Assembly: GCA_015709695.1 (NCBI GenBank)
Contig: CP054183.1
Span: 1,600,992-1,664,991 of the forward strand
Origin: Gammaproteobacteria bacterium
GTDB lineage: Bacteria; Pseudomonadota; Gammaproteobacteria; Steroidobacterales; GCA-2729495
Direction: 5' to 3'
DNA length: 64,000 bases
Shown: positions 10,221 through 18,040 of the stretch, piece after piece
Layout: each line of letters begins with the position of its first letter
Position numbering within the stretch: the stretch's first letter is position 1
Made by a program: the position numbers and the translations under genes
Notes under the pieces: generated by a model
The model's input: only the letters and a program-made list of their open reading frames with translations
Database searches by the model: none
Told to the model about the DNA's origin: nothing

Positions 10221-11423
10221 ATGACCGCCGCACCGCGCTTCGCCTTCCCCACGCTGTTCGCGGTCGTCTTCATCGATCTGGTCGGCTTCGGCATCGTCAT
10301 CCCGCTGGTGCCATTCTACGTCGAGCGGCTCGGCGCCGGCCCGGAGCTGATCACGCTGATCATCGCGCTGCACGCGCTCTGCCAGTCGCTCGCCATGCCG
10401 CTGTGGGGCGCCATCAGCGACCGCTACGGCCGCCGCCCGGTGCTGCTGGTGAGCATGCTCGGCCATGCCGGATCGTACCTGATGATGGGCTTTGCCGATT
10501 CGCTGTGGATGCTGGCGCTGGCGCGCATCATCAGCGGCGTCACCGCCGCCAACCTCTCCACCGCCTACGCCTACATCACCGACATCACCAGCCCGGCCGA
10601 GCGCGCCGGCGCCATGGGCAAGATCTCCGCGGCCTTCGGCCTCGGCTTCGCCGTGGGTCCGGCGATCGGCGGCCTGCTGGCGGGCGGCAGCAGCATCGAG
10701 GAAGCCAACCTGATGCGTCCGGCGGTGGCCGCGGCGGCGTTCTCGCTGGTCGCCGCCGTGGCGATCTGGTTCTACCTGCCCGAAACCCACCACGCCGCCT
10801 CCCGCGCGGCGGCGCAGCGCGAGCGCCGTGGCCTGCTGCGGGACCTGCGTCGCGTGACGGCCCGCCCGGTGATCAGCATGATGCTCGTCCTGGCGCTGAT
10901 CGTCGTCACCTTCATGGCGGTGCGCGAGTCGATCTTCCCGCTGTGGGCGTATTACCGCCTCGACCTCAACGCCCGCGAGATCGGCATCACCCTCGGCTAC
11001 AACGGCGCCCTCATCAGTGCCGTGCAGTTCCTCGGCATGGGCCGGTTGAGCAATCGCTTCGGCGAACTCGGCCTGGTGAAGGCGGCGGTGCTGATGTTCG
11101 CCACCGCCTGGATCGGCCTGTCGCTCTCCGGCAACATGCTCCAGTGCATGGTGGCGCTCACCGCCCAGGGGCTCGGTACCGCCTTCTTCCAGAGCAGCAT
11201 GCAGACGCTGATCTCCAAGCGCGCCGAGGCCGCCGAACGCGGCCTGGTGCTCGGCGTGTACCAGTCCTCCAGCGCACTGGCGCGCTTCATGGGTCAGGCC
11301 AGCGCCGGTACGCTGTTCGGGCAGATCGGCATGAACGCCCCCTTCCTCATCGGCGCCGCCGCCATGGCCCCTGCCCTGTGGCTGGCGCTGCGCATCGGCC
11401 GTCACATGGAGGACGCACCATGA
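10221..11423 (+). CDS. MFS efflux transporter, TetA-like
   Basis: 400 residues with about 12 predicted transmembrane helices. The first helix motif DLVGFGIVIPLVPFY and the loop 2-3 signature GAISDRYGRRPVLL are those of the drug:proton antiporter group containing TetA. The loop motif RIISGVTAANLSTAYAYI is also typical. It is likely an inner-membrane proton-driven exporter. It is divergent from the molybdenum hydroxylase operon, so its substrate may be related to that pathway. Its stop overlaps the start of the DUF1330 gene. Confidence 0.85.
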   Translation: MTAAPRFAFPTLFAVVFIDLVGFGIVIPLVPFYVERLGAGPELITLIIALHALCQSLAMPLWGAISDRYGRRPVLLVSMLGHAGSYLMMGFADSLWMLALARIISGVTAANLSTAYAYITDITSPAERAGAMGKISAAFGLGFAVGPAIGGLLAGGSSIEEANLMRPAVAAAAFSLVAAVAIWFYLPETHHAASRAAAQRERRGLLRDLRRVTARPVISMMLVLALIVVTFMAVRESIFPLWAYYRLDLNAREIGITLGYNGALISAVQFLGMGRLSNRFGELGLVKAAVLMFATAWIGLSLSGNMLQCMVALTAQGLGTAFFQSSMQTLISKRAEAAERGLVLGVYQSSSALARFMGQASAGTLFGQIGMNAPFLIGAAAMAPALWLALRIGRHMEDAP

Positions 11424-11722
11424 GCCCGCCACGCTGCTACATGATCATCATCGCCCATCTCGGCGACCGCCAGCGCTTCCTCGACGGCTACGCCCGCGCC
11501 GTGCCGCCGCTGGTGGAGAAGTTCGGCGGGCGCTACGTCATCCGCGGCAGCGGCGGCCGCTTCCTCGAGGGCGGCTGGTGCGACAACCCCAGCGCGCTGG
11601 TGTCGGAATGGCCGAGCAAGGCGGCAGCACTGGCCTTCTGGAACTCGCCCGAGTACGCCGAGGCGAAGAAGCTGCGCGAGGGGGCGGGCGACTTCCAGGT
11701 GCTGCTGATCGAGGCCGCCTGA
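11420..11722 (+). CDS. DUF1330 family small protein
   Basis: 100 residues. It has the dimeric ferredoxin-like (EthD/ABM-type) pattern of DUF1330: YMIIIAHLGDRQRFLDGY, GGRYVIRGSGG, EWPSKAAALAFWNSPEY and a final LLIEAA. The biochemical role of the family is unknown. Start ATG overlaps the MFS stop (ATGA), so the two are translationally coupled. The arrangement suggests a joint role in handling the same small molecule, which is inference. Confidence 0.85.
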   Translation: MSPPRCYMIIIAHLGDRQRFLDGYARAVPPLVEKFGGRYVIRGSGGRFLEGGWCDNPSALVSEWPSKAAALAFWNSPEYAEAKKLREGAGDFQVLLIEAA

Positions 11723-11840
11723 GGCGCCGGCGCGCCCGGATCGCCCGGCCGCGGCCGGTTGCCTGGCCCGAGGTTATGTCCAATGCAGCACCGTGGCGTC
11801 CGGTCACATTGACCCGGATACATCGATGCGCATAGCCTGT

Positions 11841-11854
11841 GCGTATCGCTACGC
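11841..11854. promoter_or_regulatory. Candidate autoregulatory operator of ccdAB
   Basis: GCGTA-TCGC-TACGC is a perfect 5-bp inverted repeat 16 bases before the ccdA start. A TTGACC resembling a -35 lies at 11809-11814. Toxin-antitoxin operons of this family are repressed by the complex binding such sites. The assignment rests on position and symmetry only. Confidence 0.35.
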
Positions 11855-11869
11855 GTATCAGGAACGCTC

Positions 11870-12115
11870 ATGAGTGGTCTCTTCGATACGGCTGCGCGCA
11901 AGCAGCCTGCCAATCTCACCATCAACAGCGACCTGCTGGCCAAGGCCCGTGCGCTCGACATCAACCTCTCGGCAACGCTGGAGAAGGCGTTGGCCGACAG
12001 CCTGCGCCAGCGTCAACGTCAGCAATGGCTTGCGGAGAACCGCGAGGCGATTTCCGCCTACAACGACGAAGTCGAGCGCGACGGTGTGTTCAGTGACGGG
12101 CTGCGCGGCTTCTGA
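11870..12115 (+). CDS. ccdA: CcdA-type antitoxin
   Basis: 81 residues. The N-terminal part (KQPANLTINSDLLAKARALDINLSATLEKAL) is a ribbon-helix-helix DNA-binding unit. The C-terminal part (QWLAENREAISAYNDEVERDGVFSDGLRGF) has the WxxENxxAIxxYNxxVExxGxFxDxxR pattern that binds and removes CcdB from gyrase. Last base of the stop is the first base of the toxin start, as in known ccd operons. Confidence 0.93.
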   Translation: MSGLFDTAARKQPANLTINSDLLAKARALDINLSATLEKALADSLRQRQRQQWLAENREAISAYNDEVERDGVFSDGLRGF

Positions 12116-12432
12116 TGGCGCAATTTGCCGTCTACCGGAATCCGGATCCGGCCACGCGCCGCCGCTTTCCGCTGCTGCTCGACGTGCAGAGTGAGCTGCT
12201 CGACGATCTCGCCACGCGGGTCGTTGTCCCGCTTGCGCCGGCGGATTCACGCAAGGCGGCAGCCATCGGCAGGCTGACACCGCTGGTGGTCGTCGACAAG
12301 CAGCGCTACCGGGCAGTCGTCCCGCAGCTGGCGGGCATTCCACGGAAAGCGCTGGGCCCGGCCGTGGGCGATCTCCCGGGGGAACGCGATGCCGTCATCG
12401 CTGCACTGGACCTGCTGCTGACCGGTATCTGA
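12115..12432 (+). CDS. ccdB: CcdB-type gyrase toxin
   Basis: 105 residues, the usual CcdB length, opening with MAQFAVYRNPDPATRRRFPLL as in the family (M-x-QF-x-VY-x-N). CcdB of plasmid F poisons DNA gyrase through its last three residues Trp-Gly-Ile. This protein ends Thr-Gly-Ile, so the Trp is replaced; chromosomal relatives often vary here. Whether it still poisons gyrase cannot be read from sequence. Immediately downstream of ccdA with a one-base overlap. Confidence 0.92.
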   Translation: MAQFAVYRNPDPATRRRFPLLLDVQSELLDDLATRVVVPLAPADSRKAAAIGRLTPLVVVDKQRYRAVVPQLAGIPRKALGPAVGDLPGERDAVIAALDLLLTGI

Positions 12433-12453
12433 ACCGGACACGACGGCCATGCC

Positions 12454-13746
12454 TCAGGCCAGCGCCCGTCCCCGCGTCTCGATGACCCAGGGCATGAAGG
12501 CCAGCCCGAGCAGCGGGATGAATCCCACGTAGAACAGCACGTCCACCGCGGCGCTGGTGCCGCGCGCGGCGATGGCGCCGACCATGAAGGGACCGACTGC
12601 CGCCACCACCCGGCCGATGTTGTAGCAGAAGCCGGCACCGGTGCCGCGCAGGCGCGTGGGGAACAGCTCCGGCAGGTAGTAGGTGAAGCTGCCGAATACG
12701 CCGAACACCGTGAGCCCGATGGCGAAGTACAGGTACAGGCGCGTCTCCGGCGGCAGGTCCAGGCCGAAGGTGGCGAAGATCGCGGCCGCGGAGGCGACCC
12801 AGTAGAGGCGGAACATCGCCTTGCGGCCGAGGAGCTTCGCCGCGGGGATGGTGAGCAGGGTGCCGATGAGGCCGCCGAGGTTGAACCAGCTGGTGGCGAG
12901 CGTCTTCCAGTGCTCGACCAGCGCCAGCGTCTCGCTGTTGCCGAGCCCGCGGCTCTCGGCGGCCGCGCGCGCCAGGCCACCGGCGACCACCGGGATGAAG
13001 GCGTTGCAGCTCCACCAGGTCAGCAGCGCCACCAGCGCCATGAGGAATCCCGACAGCGTCGCGCGGCGCAACTCCGGGCCGAACAGCTCGCCGATGTGCG
13101 CGCGGCGGTCGGCGAGGTTCTTCCAGCGCTCCGGCTCCCTGACGAAGAGACGCACGGCGAACGCCGCTGCGGCCGGCAGCAGGCCGAAGAGGAACACGTA
13201 GCGCCAGGACTGCTCGGGGCTGTCGGCAAACCAGTTGCCGGCCACCTGCAGGTTGACGAAGGTGGCGAGGAACAGTCCCATCGGCGCGGCGGTATAGAGC
13301 AGCGCGCCGGCCTCCACCCGCTTCGACTCGGGCACGGTCTCGGCGACCATCGAGGCGCCCGCCGCCCATTCCCCGCCGATGCCCAGCGAGGCGACGACGC
13401 GGAACACCAGCAGCCACCAGATGTTGGGCGCGAAGGCGCAGGCCGCGGTGCCGACCGCATAGAGCAGCATGGTCAGCAGCAGCGTGCGGCTGCGGCCGAT
13501 GCGGTCGCAGACCAGGCCGAAGAGCACGCCGCCGGTGGCCCAGCCCAGCAGCAGCACCGAGGTGAGCAGCCCCGTCCAGTACAGCGTCGCCTGCTTGGCC
13601 GCCGGCGAGCCCAGCGGCAGGCCGAGCAGCGTCGGCACGCAGTTCGGCGCCACGTAGTTGAACAGCAGGCCGTCGAAGACGTCGAAGCCCCAGCCCAGCC
13701 AGGCGGCGAACAGCACTGTCCACTGGTAGCGGCTGAAGCCGAGCAC
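12454..13746 (-). CDS. MFS transporter, aromatic/organic-acid symporter type
   Basis: 430 residues and about 12 transmembrane helices. The first helix holds WLGWGFDVFDGLLFNYVAP, resembling the D-x-x-D motif of the acid:proton symporter families (AAHS, JEN). GLVCDRIGRSRTLL is the loop 2-3 signature, and RVVASLGIGGEWAAGASMVAE is the helix 4-5 segment of the sugar/acid porters. Start is GTG at 13746, directly abutting the GntR stop, so it is the second gene of a regulator-transporter operon. Likely substrate is an organic acid that also controls the GntR protein. Confidence 0.83.
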   Translation of the reverse strand: MLGFSRYQWTVLFAAWLGWGFDVFDGLLFNYVAPNCVPTLLGLPLGSPAAKQATLYWTGLLTSVLLLGWATGGVLFGLVCDRIGRSRTLLLTMLLYAVGTAACAFAPNIWWLLVFRVVASLGIGGEWAAGASMVAETVPESKRVEAGALLYTAAPMGLFLATFVNLQVAGNWFADSPEQSWRYVFLFGLLPAAAAFAVRLFVREPERWKNLADRRAHIGELFGPELRRATLSGFLMALVALLTWWSCNAFIPVVAGGLARAAAESRGLGNSETLALVEHWKTLATSWFNLGGLIGTLLTIPAAKLLGRKAMFRLYWVASAAAIFATFGLDLPPETRLYLYFAIGLTVFGVFGSFTYYLPELFPTRLRGTGAGFCYNIGRVVAAVGPFMVGAIAARGTSAAVDVLFYVGFIPLLGLAFMPWVIETRGRALA

Positions 13747-14502
13747 TCAGCGCGCCTTGCGGGTCAGGTGCACGTGGTGGTGGTAGTGGTCGCCACGATA
13801 CCAGGCAACCAGGCGCTCGACGGGACGGCGCTGGCTGTCGAACACCACCAGCCGGATGTGCACCAGCGGCGCGCCCACGGTGGTGTTGAGCAGCGAGGCC
13901 AGGCGGGCATCGGCCAGCGTGGCACTGATGACCTGGTCCGCCGCGGCGATGTCCACGCCCTTGCGCTCCAGCAGGTTGAGCATCGGGCTCTCGTTGAGCT
14001 CGCGCAGGTCGAATCGGACCTTGAGCGTGGACGGCACGTAGGTGATGACATAGCCGACCGGGTTGCGGTCGCTCAGGCGCACATGGGAGGCGCGCTGCAC
14101 GCGGGCACCCGGCAGCAGCTGCAGGTCATGCGCGGTCTCCGGGTCGGCCTCGATCTCGGTGACCTCCGCCTGGGCGACGCGGCTGGTCTTGCCGAGCCGC
14201 TCGACCTTGCGCAGCAGCTGGTCCATCTCGCCGATCACCGGCGCGTCGGCGAGGTCCTCGACCACGAAGGTGCCGCGACCCGGCTGGCGCAGCACCAGGC
14301 CCTCGTCGACCAGCATGTCGACGGCCTTGCGCGTGGTGATGCGCGAGACCTTGAACAGCCGGCACAGCTCCTCCTCGGTCGGCAGCCGGCTGCCGGGCTT
14401 GTAGCTGCCCTGGTAGATCCAGTCACGCACGGTGGAATAAACCTGGATGTAACGCGGGCTCTTGATCGCGTGGTCGATCAGCTCGCCCTTTCTGGCCACC
14501 AT
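13747..14502 (-). CDS. GntR-family transcriptional regulator, HutC/UTRA subfamily
   Basis: 251 residues. An N-terminal winged helix-turn-helix (about 18-85) shows RLPTEEELCRLFKVSRITTRKAVDMLVDEGLVLRQPGRGTFV. Residues about 105-240 form a UTRA ligand-binding domain, recognisable by ARVQRASHVRLSD, NLLERKGVDIAAADQVI and LVHIRLVVFD. Members sense small effectors and usually repress adjacent catabolic genes. It lies head-to-head with the nitrilase gene (110-base gap) and directly upstream of an MFS gene, so both are probable targets. Confidence 0.92.
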   Translation of the reverse strand: MVARKGELIDHAIKSPRYIQVYSTVRDWIYQGSYKPGSRLPTEEELCRLFKVSRITTRKAVDMLVDEGLVLRQPGRGTFVVEDLADAPVIGEMDQLLRKVERLGKTSRVAQAEVTEIEADPETAHDLQLLPGARVQRASHVRLSDRNPVGYVITYVPSTLKVRFDLRELNESPMLNLLERKGVDIAAADQVISATLADARLASLLNTTVGAPLVHIRLVVFDSQRRPVERLVAWYRGDHYHHHVHLTRKAR

Positions 14503-14572
14503 GCAAAGTACTCCGCCCGGCCTGCGTCATCCGGCCGCAGTGCCGGTGGCAGACGTCCCCATGTCATGTGGA

Positions 14573-14600
14573 TATGATAATGTCAAAGCCCACACGGAGG
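14573..14600 (+). promoter_or_regulatory. Probable promoter -10 and ribosome site of the nitrilase operon
   Basis: TATGAT at 14573-14578 matches a sigma-70 -10 element, and GGAGG at 14596-14600 lies 11 bases before the ATG at 14612. Just upstream TCAT-N6-ATGA (14564-14577) is a short inverted repeat that could be the GntR operator. No convincing -35 is seen, which would fit an activated or weak promoter. Confidence 0.4.
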
Positions 14601-14611
14601 AGACAAGAATA

Positions 14612-15670
14612 ATGACGACCCCGACCGAGCCCATGGTCCGTGCCGATGGCACCTACCCCGTCACCAACCTGCGCAAGCCGGTGACCTTCGCCACGGTGGT
14701 GCAGACGCGGGTGCATGGCATCGATGGCACCAACCCGGGCCCTGGCCTGCGCAGCAACCTCGACTACTTCCTCGAGACCATCGACATCGCCCAGGGCTAC
14801 GGCGGGCGCAGCGACCTGCTGCTGTTCCACGAGTTCCCCATCACCGGCTTCTCCGACTGGACCCGCGAGCAGCACTACCGCATCGCCATCGAGGTGCCGG
14901 GGCCGGAGGTCGACGAGGTGGTGAAGAAGGCGAAGCAGTACAACTGCTACATCGTCTTCGGCACCTACGCCCGCGACGAGAAGGACTGGCCGGGCCACAT
15001 CCTGCACCTCATGGTCATGGTCACCCCCGACGGGCGGGTCATCAAGCACTGGAAGCAGCGCAACGTGCGCGGCATGTTCCCCGGCTCCGAGCAGTACACC
15101 TCGGTGATCTACGACGTCTACGAGCGCTTCGTGGAGATGTACGGCCTCGACGCCGTCATCCCGGTGGAGCGCACCGACATCGGCAACATCGCCATGTCGG
15201 CCGTGCAGTTCGAGCCCGAGCTGTTCCGCTGCATGGCCATGAAGGGCGCGGAGATCATCTGCCGCGTGGCCACCGGGGGCTTCGAGAGCGACGACATGCG
15301 CCTGACCTCCTACCACAACAGCGTCTACACCATGATCTGCAACAACTCGGTGAGCACCCACGGGCGCAACCGCGGCTTCTTCGAGGAGGAGGCCTTCGGC
15401 GGGCCCGGCCGCTCGGCCATCTACGGCCCGCGGGGCATCGAGCTGGCGAAGGCCGGCGCCTTCGAGACCAAGAAGATGGCGGTGATTCCCATCGCCGAGT
15501 TCCGCACGCGCCACCGCATTCCCGACCTGCACATGCAGCTCTACCGTCCGGTACTCGACCAGTACCGCGAGCGCTATGACCACAGCCTGTACCTGAAGGA
15601 ACTGCCGAAGGACAAGCGCGACGCCTTCCGCTACTTCCAGGAGAACGCGCGCTGGACCCACTTCTGGTGA
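14612..15670 (+). CDS. Carbon-nitrogen hydrolase (nitrilase/aliphatic amidase fold) with displaced cysteine
   Basis: 352 residues. The nitrilase superfamily cleaves C-N bonds of amides or nitriles with a Glu-Lys-Cys triad. Glu74 (LLLFHEFPITG) and Lys148 (KHWKQRN) are in place. In aliphatic amidase AmiE the nucleophile sits in KGAELIVRC. Here the matching segment is KGAEIICRV: Cys217 stands two residues early and the expected position is Val219. Activity is therefore uncertain. Start ATG follows GGAGG. It is followed 34 bases later by an MFS gene and then an aldo/keto reductase, forming a three-gene plus-strand operon. Confidence 0.85.
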   Translation: MTTPTEPMVRADGTYPVTNLRKPVTFATVVQTRVHGIDGTNPGPGLRSNLDYFLETIDIAQGYGGRSDLLLFHEFPITGFSDWTREQHYRIAIEVPGPEVDEVVKKAKQYNCYIVFGTYARDEKDWPGHILHLMVMVTPDGRVIKHWKQRNVRGMFPGSEQYTSVIYDVYERFVEMYGLDAVIPVERTDIGNIAMSAVQFEPELFRCMAMKGAEIICRVATGGFESDDMRLTSYHNSVYTMICNNSVSTHGRNRGFFEEEAFGGPGRSAIYGPRGIELAKAGAFETKKMAVIPIAEFRTRHRIPDLHMQLYRPVLDQYRERYDHSLYLKELPKDKRDAFRYFQENARWTHFW

Positions 15671-15704
15671 GGCAGGCCGTGCCCATCCCGGGAGGACAGC
15701 GCGA

Positions 15705-17033
15705 GTGAGGCTCACGCCCGACGCTGCCGGCGCGCGCATCGGGCCCTTCTGGATCACGCCAGGCTGGACGCGGCTCAACGCCGCCACCGTATGGGCCGCG
15801 TCCTTCCTCACCATCGGCCTGGCCGCCTTCATCAGCTTCGTGCAGCCCTACCTGCTCACCGAGGTGCTGCACCTCCCCGACGCCATCCAGGGCCGGCTCA
15901 CCGGCTCGCTGGGCGCCCTGCAGGAGATCATCGTCATCTGCAGCGCCAGCTTCTTCGGCGTGTGGTCGGATCGCAGCGGCCGCCGCCGCGTCTATTACCT
16001 CGGCTTCCTCGCCATGGCGGCGGGCTTCGCCATCTATCCCCTCGCCGACACCGTCGCCGAGCTGGTGCTGTTCCGCTGCGTCTTCGCGCTGGGCATCGCC
16101 ATGGCGCCGCTGATGCTCAGCGCCTGCGTCGTCGATGCCATCCAGGAAGTGTCGCGGGGGCGCTGGATCGCCTCCAACACCCTGCTGCAGGGCCTGGGCG
16201 TGGTGATCATGTCGTTCCTGCTGGCGAAGATGCCGGCGTGGTTCGAGAGCCGGGGCGTGGCGCCGGTGGACGCCATCCGCTATGCGTTCTGGATGGCGGC
16301 GGCGCTGGCATTGCTGGCGGCCGCCGTGGTGTTCGCCGGCCTGCCGCGCCTCGCCCCCGGGCACATCCGCGGCCGCGGCCGCGGCGCCTGGCGGCTGGTG
16401 GGCCAGGCGCTCGGCCTGGCGCGCCGCAATCCGCGCCTCGGCATCGCCTACGGCGCCGCCTTCATCGGTCGCGGCGACTTCACCATCGTCGGCGTGTTCT
16501 TCTCGCTGTGGCTGGTACAGGCAGGCCGCGATGCCGGCATGAGTTCGGCGGAGGCGCTGGCCACGGCCGGCAAGCTGTTCGGCATCCTGCAGCTGGCCGC
16601 CATGCTCTGGGCACCGGTCATGGGCTGGCTGGTCGACCGCCTGCGGCGCCTCGACGGGCTGTGCCTGGCGCTGGCGCTCGCCGGGACCGGCTACCTGCTC
16701 ATGGGCCAGATGACGCAGCCCTTCGATGCCGGCTTCATTCCCTTCGCGGTGCTGCTCGGCATCGGCGAGATGAGCGTCATCGTCGCCGCCGGCGCGCTGC
16801 TCGGCCAGGAGGCGCCGCTGGAGAACCGCGGGCCGGTGATCGGCTTCTACAACGCGGTGGGCGGCGTCGGCATCCTCTTCGCCACCTTCGTCGGCGGCCA
16901 GGTGTTCGACGCCATCGGGCGCACCGCGCCGTTCAGCCTCATGGGGCTGCTCAACCTGGTGTTGCTGGCCGCGGCGCTGCTGGTGCGGGTGCGGGCAGCT
17001 CGTGCGGTGCAGGCGGTGACGCCATGCAACTGA
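15705..17033 (+). CDS. MFS transporter
   Basis: 442 residues with about 12 predicted membrane helices and the loop motif GVWSDRSGRRRVYYLG. Starts at GTG 15705 with GGAGG nine bases upstream. Typical MFS pores are suggested by SFVQPYLLTEVL in helix 1 and NRGPVIGFYNAVGGVGILFA in helix 10-11. Located between the nitrilase-fold hydrolase and the aldo/keto reductase, it is probably the importer of their substrate or exporter of a product. No closer family name can be given. Confidence 0.85.
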   Translation: MRLTPDAAGARIGPFWITPGWTRLNAATVWAASFLTIGLAAFISFVQPYLLTEVLHLPDAIQGRLTGSLGALQEIIVICSASFFGVWSDRSGRRRVYYLGFLAMAAGFAIYPLADTVAELVLFRCVFALGIAMAPLMLSACVVDAIQEVSRGRWIASNTLLQGLGVVIMSFLLAKMPAWFESRGVAPVDAIRYAFWMAAALALLAAAVVFAGLPRLAPGHIRGRGRGAWRLVGQALGLARRNPRLGIAYGAAFIGRGDFTIVGVFFSLWLVQAGRDAGMSSAEALATAGKLFGILQLAAMLWAPVMGWLVDRLRRLDGLCLALALAGTGYLLMGQMTQPFDAGFIPFAVLLGIGEMSVIVAAGALLGQEAPLENRGPVIGFYNAVGGVGILFATFVGGQVFDAIGRTAPFSLMGLLNLVLLAAALLVRVRAARAVQAVTPCN

Positions 17034-17962
17034 AGGCGCTGGGACATTCCGGGCTTCGGGTGTCGGCCGTCGGCCTCGGCTGCATGAACTTCGGCATGGT
17101 CTGCGATCAGGCGGCGGCCCAGGCCATCGTCGATGCGGCGCTCGATTCCGGCATCAACTTCTTCGACGTCGCCGACATGTACGGCGGTCCGCAGGGCGAG
17201 GCCGAGGTGCTGCTGGGCCGTGCCCTGGGCACGCGCCGCCGCGAGGTGATCGTCGCCACCAAGTTCGGCGGCCAGCGCGGCAGCCGCGAGCCCGGCGTCC
17301 GCGGCGGCGGCTCCCCGGCCTACATCGCCCGCGCGGTCGAAGACAGCCTCCGGCGCCTCGGCACCGACTACATCGACCTCTACCAGCACCACTTCCCGGA
17401 TGCCGGCACGCCGATCGAGGACACGCTGCGCGCCCTCGACGACCTCGTCACCCAGGGCAAGGTGCGCCACATCGGCTGCTCCAACTACGACGCCGGGCAA
17501 CTCAAGGCAGCCGCCATCGCCGCGCGCAGCGGCCGCACCCACAGCTTCGTCAGCGCGCAGAACCGCTACAGCCTCCTGCACCGGGACATCGAACGCGAGC
17601 TGGTGCCCATCGCCCAGGCGCAGCAGGTCGGCATCCTGCCCTACTTCCCGCTGGAAAGCGGCCTGCTGACGGGCAAGTACCGGCAGGGCGAGACGCCACC
17701 CGCGGACACGCGCTTCGCCCGCTGGCGCGGCGGTGGCGCCTTCGTCTCGGACGAGCGCTGGGCCAGGGTAGCAAGGCTCGAGGAGTACGGCAGCCGCATC
17801 GGCCGCTCGCTGCTGGACATCGCCATCGGCTGGCTGGCCGCCCAGCCCTTCGTCTCCAGCGTCATCGCCGGCGCGACGCGACCCGAGCAGATCCACGCCA
17901 ACATCCGCGCCGCCTCCTGGGAACCCACCCCGGAAGACCTCGCCCGCATCGACGCCATGTAA
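17024..17962 (+). CDS. Aldo/keto reductase
   Basis: 312 residues, NADPH-dependent TIM-barrel oxidoreductase. Motifs: LGHSGLRVSAVGLGCMNFG at the N-terminus, catalytic FFDVADMYG (Asp and Tyr), the Lys in EVIVATKFGG, DYIDLYQHH (His), and the C-terminal cofactor segment SSVIAGATRPEQIHANI. Its start overlaps the MFS stop by 10 bases, indicating coupling. Substrate unknown; the operon suggests an aldehyde or ketone arising from the nitrilase-fold pathway. Confidence 0.92.
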   Translation: MQLKALGHSGLRVSAVGLGCMNFGMVCDQAAAQAIVDAALDSGINFFDVADMYGGPQGEAEVLLGRALGTRRREVIVATKFGGQRGSREPGVRGGGSPAYIARAVEDSLRRLGTDYIDLYQHHFPDAGTPIEDTLRALDDLVTQGKVRHIGCSNYDAGQLKAAAIAARSGRTHSFVSAQNRYSLLHRDIERELVPIAQAQQVGILPYFPLESGLLTGKYRQGETPPADTRFARWRGGGAFVSDERWARVARLEEYGSRIGRSLLDIAIGWLAAQPFVSSVIAGATRPEQIHANIRAASWEPTPEDLARIDAM

Positions 17963-18040
17963 TACGGTGCCGGTAATACGGTGCCGGTGTTACGGTTTCG
18001 GTTGTGTACAACCGAAACCGTAACACCGGCACCGCATTAC
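17961..18040. repeat. 33-bp-arm palindrome with duplicated unit between convergent genes
   Basis: Bases 17973-18005 pair with 18008-18040 with one mismatch (17978/18035) and a 2-base centre. The unit AATACGGTGCCGGT occurs twice in direct order (17961-17974 and 17975-17988). The stop codon of the aldo/keto reductase lies at its left edge, and the stop codon of the minus-strand membrane protein (18037-18039) is inside the right arm. It could act as a bidirectional terminator. The size and perfection are more like a REP/MITE-type mobile palindrome. Confidence 0.85.
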
